Virus record (IMG/VR): IMGVR_UViG_3300036668_000346 | Span: 1-33,393 of that record | DNA: 33,393 nt | Origin: a virus | Reading direction: 5' to 3' (one strand) | Shown: piece after piece, positions 12,310-19,911 of the stretch | How positions within the stretch are numbered: position 1 is the first letter of the stretch | Layout: every line of letters begins with the position of its first letter | The notes under the pieces: generated by a model | The model's database searches: none | Told to the model about the DNA's origin: nothing | What the model saw: only the letters and a program-made list of their open reading frames with translations | Position numbers and translations under genes: made by a program

Positions 12310-13791
12310 ATGGACGAATACATTGCTAACTATCCATTTAAAAATAAGCCCTTCCTTCATCAGGAAGCCTACTTAGAACGTTTTTGGAACAATGGTGTTG
12401 CGGCACTTTTTGCTGACATGGGGACTGGAAAGTCTTATATGATCATCAATAATATCGCAATGCTGTATGACAAAGGTCAGATAAACGCAGCGGTTATTGT
12501 GGCGCCAAAAGGCGTGTACCGTAACTGGTTTAATATTGAAATACCTAAGCACATGCCTAATCACATTGAGTACCAAATGGCGCTGTGGCGACCTAATCCC
12601 ACGAAAAAAGAAGATAGCGATTTAATTGAGCTCTTTGGACGTGGGGAAGAGTTGAAAATACTGCTCATAAATGTTGAAGCGTTCTCCACGACAAAAGGTG
12701 CAAGCTTCGCTGCAAGGTTCCTGCGATCAAGAGAAGCGTTCATGGCAGTCGATGAAAGCACCACGATCAAGAACCCAAAAGCTGCTCGTTCTAAGGCCAT
12801 TGTCAAAGTAGGTAAAGAGGCAATCTACAGGCGCATTATGACAGGCTCTCCTGTCACTAAAAGCCCTATGGATCTATACCAGCAATGCTTTTTCTTGTCT
12901 GGCGGATGCTTAGATTCAGCGAGCTTTTATGCCTTCCAAAGCAGGTACGCAATCATCCAAGAACGCACACTTGCCTCGCATTCTTTTAAGCAGATTGTGG
13001 GCTACAGAAACTTGGATGAACTGCAACAAAAATTAAATAAGTTTTCTTTTCGAGTAACCAAAGAGCAGTGCTTAGACTTGCCTGACAAGGTGTTCTTGAG
13101 ACGCGAAGTGATGCTAACGTTTCCACAAAAATCAGCTTACGAGCAGATGCGTGTTATGGCGCTTGCAAAGCTCGAACAAGGTGTGGCATCCACGGTTAAC
13201 GCGCTCACACAAATCATGCGCTTGCAACAAATCGTGTGTGGGCATGTGACGCTTGATTCGGGGGAAGTGGTCAGTTTGCCTAACAACCGCATGAATGAGC
13301 TCTTGGCGGTGATTGAAGAATCGAGAGGCAAGATTGTTATCTGGGCGCACTTTAGGTATGACATTGAAGCTATTAAAAATGCGCTTCAAAAAGCATATGG
13401 CATGACAAGTGTTGCAACGTATTTTGGTGATACGCCTGACGAGGAACGCCCTGAGATTGTGGCTCGCTTTCAAGATCCAAATAGTGATTTAAGGTTCTTT
13501 GTTGGACAGCCTAGAACGGGTGGATATGGTCTGACACTTACTGAAGCGCACACGATGATTTACTACTCAAACGGCTACGACTTAGAGGTTCGCTTGCAGT
13601 CCGAGGCTCGAATAGATCGTTTTGGGCAAGTAAACAAAATGACTTACGTTGACCTGGTTTCTCCTGGCACGGTGGATGATAAGATTGTCACGGCGCTTTT
13701 ACAGAAGATGAATATTGCCAATGAGGTGATGGGTGATAAAACAAAAGATTGGCTTAAACATAACTCTACGCCTGAGTGGAAAAAATCATGA
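12310..13791 (+). CDS. SNF2/RapA-type SF2 helicase
   Basis: With the ATG at 12310 (AAAGAGAG upstream) it has 493 residues; an in-frame TTG at 12271 is less likely. Motifs in order: FADMGTGKSYM (34-44, Walker A), VIVAPKG (62-68, Ia), MAVDESTTIKNP (145-156, DEAH-like box D148-E149), IMTGSPVTK (176-184, III), IVIWAHFR (IV region), GGYGLTLTEA (404-413, V) and QSEARIDRFGQ (430-440, VI), the last typical of SNF2 helicases. No chromo or other accessory domain is seen. It probably translocates on double-stranded DNA, for fork remodelling, removal of bound proteins, or recombination. It overlaps the nuclease gene by four bases, so both are made together. Confidence 0.9.
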   Translation: MDEYIANYPFKNKPFLHQEAYLERFWNNGVAALFADMGTGKSYMIINNIAMLYDKGQINAAVIVAPKGVYRNWFNIEIPKHMPNHIEYQMALWRPNPTKKEDSDLIELFGRGEELKILLINVEAFSTTKGASFAARFLRSREAFMAVDESTTIKNPKAARSKAIVKVGKEAIYRRIMTGSPVTKSPMDLYQQCFFLSGGCLDSASFYAFQSRYAIIQERTLASHSFKQIVGYRNLDELQQKLNKFSFRVTKEQCLDLPDKVFLRREVMLTFPQKSAYEQMRVMALAKLEQGVASTVNALTQIMRLQQIVCGHVTLDSGEVVSLPNNRMNELLAVIEESRGKIVIWAHFRYDIEAIKNALQKAYGMTSVATYFGDTPDEERPEIVARFQDPNSDLRFFVGQPRTGGYGLTLTEAHTMIYYSNGYDLEVRLQSEARIDRFGQVNKMTYVDLVSPGTVDDKIVTALLQKMNIANEVMGDKTKDWLKHNSTPEWKKS

Positions 13792-14465
13792 TTGACATTA
13801 TTCCGTTGCGTAAAAAATACAAGTACGAGAGCCTGGTTCGCGAAGATGGGCCAGCGGGGCGTGTGTATGTATACGGTGACACCAAACTACCCAGCGTGAC
13901 ACGCATTCTGTCTGAAACAAAAGACAAGAAGGAGCTTGATGCGTGGGCCACGAGAGTGGGTAAGCAAAAGGCGGAGCAGATTAAGAACGAAGCGGCTCTT
14001 GTGGGCACGCACATGCACATGGTGATGGATAGGATGATCGCGGCCCGTGACTTACCTAGACCCACTAGTTGGCAGATGTTAAAAGGTTACGAGATGGGGT
14101 ATCGTCTGATTAACACGTTCTTTCCACAGATTGATGAGATATGGGGCTCGGAGACGGCGCTTTATTATCCTGATCGCTATGCGGGGACCGCGGACATGGT
14201 GTGCGTGTACCGCGGTAAGCCTTCTATTGTTGACTTTAAGCAGTCAAATAAACCGAAGAAACGTGAATGGATTGAAGACTACTTTCATCAGTTGGCTGCT
14301 TACGCATTAGCGCATGACATCGTGCATGGCACGAACATTGAAAACGCTGCGGTGATGATGTCTGTACAAGACGGCTCCACACAGGAGTTCACCACCGCAG
14401 GTCGGGAGTTTCAACAATACAAGCAGGCTTGGTTGCAAAGGGTAGAACAGTTTTACGCCAAGTAA
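13788..14465 (+). CDS. PD-(D/E)XK family exonuclease (RecB/Cas4-like)
   Basis: With ATG at 13788 it has 225 residues; GTG at 13776 is an alternative. The catalytic pattern is clear: THMHMVMDRM (74-83), WGSETALYYPDRYAGTADMV (119-138; E122, D136), SIVDFKQSNKPK (146-157; D149-x-K151) and DYFHQLAAYALAH (164-176; Q168). N-terminal LPSVTRILSE (34-43) is usual for phage nucleases of this type. It should degrade or resect DNA, probably together with the SNF2 helicase it is coupled to (ATGA overlap). The stop codon touches the stop of the convergent gene at 14466. Confidence 0.85.
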   Translation: MIDIIPLRKKYKYESLVREDGPAGRVYVYGDTKLPSVTRILSETKDKKELDAWATRVGKQKAEQIKNEAALVGTHMHMVMDRMIAARDLPRPTSWQMLKGYEMGYRLINTFFPQIDEIWGSETALYYPDRYAGTADMVCVYRGKPSIVDFKQSNKPKKREWIEDYFHQLAAYALAHDIVHGTNIENAAVMMSVQDGSTQEFTTAGREFQQYKQAWLQRVEQFYAK

Positions 14466-14615
14466 TTATTTCTTAGGCTTCTTAGCTGTTTTAGCAGATT
14501 GCTTAAAAGCGGCTGCGGTAGGCGCTCCCTTTGTGCCAGGCTTTCGCATCTTCTCGTTGCTACCTGCTGCGATGCGATCTTTCTTTGCCTTAATATTTGC
14601 GTATAGACCTTTCAT
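14466..14615 (-). CDS. Small basic 49-residue phage protein
   Basis: It reads MKGLYANIKAKKDRIAAGSN, then EKMRKPGTKGAPTAAAFKQS and a Lys-rich end. Very similar tiny proteins (MKGLYANIxAKRxRI...MRKPGxKGAP) are frequent at the end of late operons of environmental phages. With about a third of residues Lys or Arg it may bind DNA or the acidic virion proteins, but its role is unknown. AAGGAG stands eight bases before the ATG, which directly follows the TAA of the previous gene. Confidence 0.75.
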   Translation of the reverse strand: MKGLYANIKAKKDRIAAGSNEKMRKPGTKGAPTAAAFKQSAKTAKKPKK

Positions 14616-16700
14616 TTACTGAGCTCCTTGGTTTTCTTCGCCTGCCGATAATCCCATTATACCTGCGGTGCCTGCTGCACCTGCTCCGATTTGGAACAAG
14701 GGCTGACCTTGTGTAGAGACTTTTTCTTTCATCTCAGCAGGGACATCCATGGACCAAACCTCTACTTTTTCGGGATAAATCAATGGGACTCCACCTTCCA
14801 TCGATACTCGTTCTGTTGGCATTAAAGTCTTTTCAACTTTTACCCCATATTGCTTGCCTAACTTCTCAAGCTTTTTGGGCAACATTTTGTCATAGAATCC
14901 TTTCATGCCCTCACCACCAATCTCAAGATCTACACCCCCCATTGAATACGTTCCCGTTCTTTCGTCAAATACTCCAACTGATTTAGTTATTTTTTCCGCA
15001 ACCTCTTTCCCCACATTGTCTTCAATTTCAGAAATTGAATACTTCTTACCTAGCAACTTATCCCCTGTCGGGGTAATTGCCTCTACTCGTCTTAAGCCGT
15101 TTTCATCAGGTTGGCCATATATAATTTTTTGAATCTGCTTACTCAAGTCATACCTCGCGGCCTGCGTCTTACCTGTGGTAAACGCAATCTTGTCGTAGCC
15201 CTCATCACTCGCTATTTTGATAGCACGCTTTAAGGCTAGATCATCCCAAGTTGTTTTGAAGGGGGCGTCTGGTACGCGGTTGCTTGATGCTATTTGAATC
15301 GGATTATTTTCGGCAATCCGAGCATTAGCTGTTGACAAAGCACTCGCTTCATCCTGTCTTTTATCAATAACGTTGGTAATAAATTCACCATTTTGGTCCC
15401 TAACTTCCCAATATCCCTCCATCATTTTTGCAGTTGTAGCTTTTCTCTGCTCTTTAACACGAGGGTTATAACCCTTCTTCCTTCCAGCCTGATGCCAATC
15501 CGATTGGATTTCCTCGATGAACAACGTAGGTTTGCCGTCTATCACACGGTCGTTTAACCGCATGTGAGCCAGAATGTTTGATTGATCAAAATGAGAAGAA
15601 GTGTAATTCCCTGCAGAAGCATCGCTCATCGGAATTTGTTCACCTGAATTTTTCCAATTCCTCATTGCATCTTGCCTAGCATACGCGATGGCTTCTGGAG
15701 TAGTGTAGCCATTAGAGGAGTTTAAGTATCTTTCATTAAAATAAGAATCAAAGTCAGGAAAATTAGCAGGTGTTTTTTCTGGCAACGTTAACAACACCTC
15801 TCGGTAATTTTCTCCGCCAGGTAAAGTGTAGGGACTAAATTTAGTAGGGTCAGCAAAATAATTATTTTCACTTTCGGGATTTGACAAATACCATCTTATT
15901 TCCTCTTTAAATTCTCTCCAATCGCCTCCAAAATCTTCTTCTACCGAACTATTCATCATTTTATTGTATTCATTTTTTAATTCATTATCAGTTAATTCCT
16001 CTAACGGTTTTTTATTGCCTTTTCCCAACTGAACCTCTTGCACCTGCACGCGGTTCGTGTCTAGATAGTCTTCAATCTCCGCCTTCGTCACAGTAGGCTT
16101 GCTTGTTAAGAAAGTGTCAAGTCCTGTGTACTGAAGCTCTTCTGCCTTGACTCCAGGCGTCTTTTGTAGCTGTGCCAAGAACTGTTGTCCACTGCCTTTT
16201 TGCTGTGGGTTATCCAAGATGGCTTTTTCAACTTGCGAATAAAAACCTTGCTCACTGACTTTAGGTAGTTTCTTCAACGCATCACTTGCTGTCATACCAC
16301 GTTGAATGGCTCGCGGTGCTTTCATCACGCTTCCTACTGCTGCGCCTGCAACAGGGATACCCATTGCAATATCACCCATCGCGCCTAGCCCTTGGAGCGC
16401 AGCGGTGCCGTAATTGCCTTGTTGAAAATTCTCCACGGCTCCCGGTTCGGTGCCCCCTTCTACTGCAGGAAATGTACCAAAGTAGTCCGAGATTCCCGCT
16501 CCAGGGGCAAAGCCTAACCCTAGCAATGCGGCTTGTTTGCCCATACGCTTAAGATCCACCGAGGATGACGATGCAGGCTCTTCATCCCGCTTACGGTAAA
16601 GTAAAGCGCCAAGCTTCTCGGTATCCGCAGAGGCAACGTCCCCGCCTTCTGCGTAACGAAGCGCCTTGACCTTTGACATCATCTTCTTTGCTTGTGCCAT
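14616..16700 (-). CDS. Large virion-associated protein with uncharacterised domain
   Basis: A 694-residue protein near the end of the late operon. Residues 16-21 (YAEGGD) carry the aromatic-x-x-GG motif seen in two other late proteins. Residues 60-135 are Gly/Ala-rich and hydrophobic (AALLGLGFAPGAG, GDIAMGIPVAGAAVGS). From residue 150 on there is a multi-part region: KPTVTKAEIEDYLDTNRVQV, SSHFDQSNILAHMRLNDR, LFIEEIQSDWHQAGRKKGY, APFKTTWDDLALKRAIKIAS, IAFTTGKTQAARYD and IGGEGMKGFYDKMLPK. These blocks recur in large phage proteins, including polyvalent ones, but no activity is known to me. Conserved His, Glu and Asp suggest an enzyme delivered with DNA. The stretch coded by about 15770-16020 is AT-richer than the rest. 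Confidence 0.7.
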   Translation of the reverse strand: MAQAKKMMSKVKALRYAEGGDVASADTEKLGALLYRKRDEEPASSSSVDLKRMGKQAALLGLGFAPGAGISDYFGTFPAVEGGTEPGAVENFQQGNYGTAALQGLGAMGDIAMGIPVAGAAVGSVMKAPRAIQRGMTASDALKKLPKVSEQGFYSQVEKAILDNPQQKGSGQQFLAQLQKTPGVKAEELQYTGLDTFLTSKPTVTKAEIEDYLDTNRVQVQEVQLGKGNKKPLEELTDNELKNEYNKMMNSSVEEDFGGDWREFKEEIRWYLSNPESENNYFADPTKFSPYTLPGGENYREVLLTLPEKTPANFPDFDSYFNERYLNSSNGYTTPEAIAYARQDAMRNWKNSGEQIPMSDASAGNYTSSHFDQSNILAHMRLNDRVIDGKPTLFIEEIQSDWHQAGRKKGYNPRVKEQRKATTAKMMEGYWEVRDQNGEFITNVIDKRQDEASALSTANARIAENNPIQIASSNRVPDAPFKTTWDDLALKRAIKIASDEGYDKIAFTTGKTQAARYDLSKQIQKIIYGQPDENGLRRVEAITPTGDKLLGKKYSISEIEDNVGKEVAEKITKSVGVFDERTGTYSMGGVDLEIGGEGMKGFYDKMLPKKLEKLGKQYGVKVEKTLMPTERVSMEGGVPLIYPEKVEVWSMDVPAEMKEKVSTQGQPLFQIGAGAAGTAGIMGLSAGEENQGAQ

Positions 16701-19700
16701 TTACTGAGCTCCTAAAAAGCGATCTTCAGGGAATAGGGCCGAGAGCATTTGACGGCTTTGGCTTGGGGGTTGTGGTGCAGCACTTTGTGGGCCTGGCGGT
16801 GGCGCTTGGGGCGCGGTGCTTGGTTGACCAGCAGGCGCGCCTTGGTTCGTGAGCCCCGGTACGCCACGAGAGGGTGTGGGAGGAGGCATTTTGTTTAACC
16901 TACCACGAGCAGTCGGGGGAGGAGGTGCTACAGGCTCGTCTTCCATGGTCTCCACATAACGGTCAATAGCCGTTGGCAATATTGCGCCGGGGTATAGGAA
17001 TCGTAAAACGCTAAGTTGAGTGTTTTTGGCTTCTGCTACTGTTGGATTACGAGACATCATTTGTTTAAACAATATCGGGTTTTTTGTTATTTCTTCTAAT
17101 AATAACAATTTCTGTCTAGCAGGCGCCTTAGTAAACAGGTTTTCGAAAAACTTAATTGCTCTTGAAGCGAAGCTAAGTGAGCCAGGACCCCGTGGTCCAA
17201 TTAAACCAGCAAAATTAGCACCAATCATAGCGACAACAAGGCTTTCAACAGCATCTTGTGGCGTAAAAACTTTAGTTGGATCGATTATTCTGCCTTGAGT
17301 TTTTAAGGCCTTTTCCACGTTCAGCATTCTATTACTCAACTGCTTTAAACGAGATAATTCGTCCGATGAAAAAAGGTTCTCCGCTCTCAGTAAATTAGCT
17401 ATAGAAGGGTTGTTTGGCGATAAGGGCTTAAATAAAATGTCATTAAATGCCTGTGGGCTAAATCCACCCCCCTTTAAAGCTGTTTGATAAGCATATTGGT
17501 AAACAGTGGATAGCAAACCATCTCTTGCTGCTTTTCGTAACACGGGATCAGCAGGAGATGAGGCAGTTTCAACAAGTGATTTAAAGTTTTTAGTAGGCGC
17601 TTTTGGGTCAGTTAAAGCCATGGATACGGCAATGGCAGGATCATCCACCTCTAGTAAATCCGCAAATGCTTTCTCTGATTTTATGCGAGTATTAAGCAAC
17701 GAATCAGGGTTTTTAACATCTAATAAAGTACGCTCGGCTGAGCTAATGTCTTTAAAGTCCCCTTCCATGTTTAGATATTTTAAGGCGTCTGCGTTTTGTG
17801 CTCTAAACCTATCTAACTTTCCCACGTCAACTGAACCGTCAAGGTTCAACGCTTCTGAAGCAAAGGCTTGCACTACTTTCCTTTCTGCATCACGCACAGA
17901 ACGGGATGCTTTCCCAGTTGGGTCAACAAAGTCTGCTGCAGATTCCATCTCCTTCATACGCTTTAGTGTGGAATCTGCTCCACCGCTAAAGGATCGTTGA
18001 ACAAGTAATTCAGGAGCTAATACATCTACTCCACGGCGATCTGTTGCAGTGACATTGCCTGCAAAGGTACGCTTAAAGGCTTCGTTGAGTCCATAACTAA
18101 ACGCACGAGCATCTGCATATTGACCTTCTGGTAATGAATCCAAATCATCTAAGATAGCATTAGCAAGAATGGAGTAACGACGTGCTGCTGCAGGCTTGTT
18201 TGGACCTGCTTCACGAGCTTTCTCTAACAAACTACTACGAAAGCGAACCATGTCAATTGCAGACGACGGCTCTAACCCCAATGATTTAATCATATCAGGA
18301 GAGAGCTTTCCTGTTTCCAAGTATTCAGGGGTAACTTCTATCCTGTCTAGATTTTTTAATTTTTTAGCATTAAACCCTAAGCTTGATAAATCCTTTGACA
18401 GCTCACTTAATTCTTTTGAAATGTCGCCTCGGCTCGCCGAACTGAAAGGGGAATTGGCTACGTTATATAAAGCGTCGGCAAAGTTTGTAGGTACAATCTT
18501 TGTGGGCTTTAATTTTCCCCCTACGTTTGTAAAAGTCCCTTTAATCGCTGTCTGCCACAATTGAGTTTCAGATTCACGAGCTATTTTTAAAAGAGAATTC
18601 ATTTGACCCTGCAAAATCTCTCCTACAACAAGCCTGTTGTCCGAGCCCCGAGTACCTAATTTTATGGATTTTTCTAGTGCTTCGGTTTGTGCAATATTAA
18701 AGGCTGTTTGAAATTGTGTGGCTATACTGTCTTTGCGTAAATTTGCAGCCGTAGCAAGGAAAACAGGATCGTTTGTTTGTGACAGGCGTTTTACAATAGA
18801 GTCATAGGCAAGAAGGGCTTCTTCTCCCATTTCTTTTGTGTCGCCAGAGTACTTGGCGTTAGATCTCGCAATTAAACTTTGGAGTTTAGTTAAAACATTA
18901 GACCCTGTTACCTGAGCAGTAGTAGGGGTAGGTACGCTGGTATCTCCTAATTGATTGTACAAAAAATCATCAATGGCTTTTACTATCTGTTTAGGGTCTT
19001 CCCCTGCCTCTTCAATAACGTTAACAAATATATCACGAACCGAATCCAAGGTTGAATCTGAAAACTGCCCTGAAGGAACTGAAGTTGCGCTAATAACTGC
19101 GCTTTTCCCTTTTTTGAAAGCAGCTTTTACTGAGCTCGCTAACTGTGGTCCGAATTTTGAGGGTAAAAAACTAAATGCTACTTCTGCGATAGGTTTTGCC
19201 ATAGGGGATTCAGGGAAATACTCCGCCATACTCCCGCCTGCTACGCCTGCATAAAATGAAGCAATCGCTTCACTTGTGTAATATTTTCCTTTATTAGCAC
19301 GGGCGTATTCACCAATCGCGCCAATAGCATTGCGGACAACACTTGCACCTTGGGGGGCTGCTTTAAAAAACATTGCGCTAGGGGCAAATGCTAGTCCCCC
19401 GGCAAAGGTTCGAGCGCCCTCATAAGAGGAGACAAGATCCTCGCTCTCTGCTTCGGGGAATAACGAACCTACAAAATCAGAAGCATAAAGCCCATATAAA
19501 AACCCAGCAGTACCCCCCGCCAGGGGCATGAAAGGAGCTGCGGGACCAGCAAAAGGCGCTAGTGCTGTGCCTGTTTTAGCGCCACCAATAGTACTAAGCA
19601 ATAAAGCGCCCGATTCGGCAACGCCCCTAGCAGCCCCTGTCCCAAGTGCTTCTGCTCGTTCGGCTAGTGTTGGGCCTGAAGAACCTGTAATAACTCCTGC

Positions 19701-19910
19701 ATCTTCTAAAGCTTGTCGCGGTGTCCATAACACCCCGGTTTTCGGCCCCTGTGACTCATCGCTAGAGAGCGCACCGCTTTGAAGCAGGCTTTGTAAAGTA
19801 ATCGGAGGGCTAACCCCCAATGGCTCGCCAACAGTGACCACTGGTTTAACCGAAGGATCTTCCGTTAGCTCTGCAGAAACTTTTTGATTTTCCAACGTAT
19901 TTTCAGCCAT
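16701..19910 (-). CDS. Large internal virion / ejection-type protein
   Basis: A 1069-residue protein. Residues 88-155 are Gly/Ala-rich and hydrophobic (GTGAARGVAESGALLLSTIG, LAPFAGPAAPFMPLAGGTAG) and could enter a membrane. Residues 290-880 are long amphipathic helices with few hydrophobic clusters, as in podovirus internal core proteins. The last 90 residues are Pro-rich (PVAPPPPTARGRLNKMPPP and more), and the protein ends FLGAQ. Size, composition and position among virion genes suggest an ejection protein that helps DNA cross the envelope. No lytic transglycosylase motif is seen. Its last codons provide AGGAG for the next gene. Confidence 0.6.
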   Translation of the reverse strand: MAENTLENQKVSAELTEDPSVKPVVTVGEPLGVSPPITLQSLLQSGALSSDESQGPKTGVLWTPRQALEDAGVITGSSGPTLAERAEALGTGAARGVAESGALLLSTIGGAKTGTALAPFAGPAAPFMPLAGGTAGFLYGLYASDFVGSLFPEAESEDLVSSYEGARTFAGGLAFAPSAMFFKAAPQGASVVRNAIGAIGEYARANKGKYYTSEAIASFYAGVAGGSMAEYFPESPMAKPIAEVAFSFLPSKFGPQLASSVKAAFKKGKSAVISATSVPSGQFSDSTLDSVRDIFVNVIEEAGEDPKQIVKAIDDFLYNQLGDTSVPTPTTAQVTGSNVLTKLQSLIARSNAKYSGDTKEMGEEALLAYDSIVKRLSQTNDPVFLATAANLRKDSIATQFQTAFNIAQTEALEKSIKLGTRGSDNRLVVGEILQGQMNSLLKIARESETQLWQTAIKGTFTNVGGKLKPTKIVPTNFADALYNVANSPFSSASRGDISKELSELSKDLSSLGFNAKKLKNLDRIEVTPEYLETGKLSPDMIKSLGLEPSSAIDMVRFRSSLLEKAREAGPNKPAAARRYSILANAILDDLDSLPEGQYADARAFSYGLNEAFKRTFAGNVTATDRRGVDVLAPELLVQRSFSGGADSTLKRMKEMESAADFVDPTGKASRSVRDAERKVVQAFASEALNLDGSVDVGKLDRFRAQNADALKYLNMEGDFKDISSAERTLLDVKNPDSLLNTRIKSEKAFADLLEVDDPAIAVSMALTDPKAPTKNFKSLVETASSPADPVLRKAARDGLLSTVYQYAYQTALKGGGFSPQAFNDILFKPLSPNNPSIANLLRAENLFSSDELSRLKQLSNRMLNVEKALKTQGRIIDPTKVFTPQDAVESLVVAMIGANFAGLIGPRGPGSLSFASRAIKFFENLFTKAPARQKLLLLEEITKNPILFKQMMSRNPTVAEAKNTQLSVLRFLYPGAILPTAIDRYVETMEDEPVAPPPPTARGRLNKMPPPTPSRGVPGLTNQGAPAGQPSTAPQAPPPGPQSAAPQPPSQSRQMLSALFPEDRFLGAQ

Positions 19911-19911
19911 T

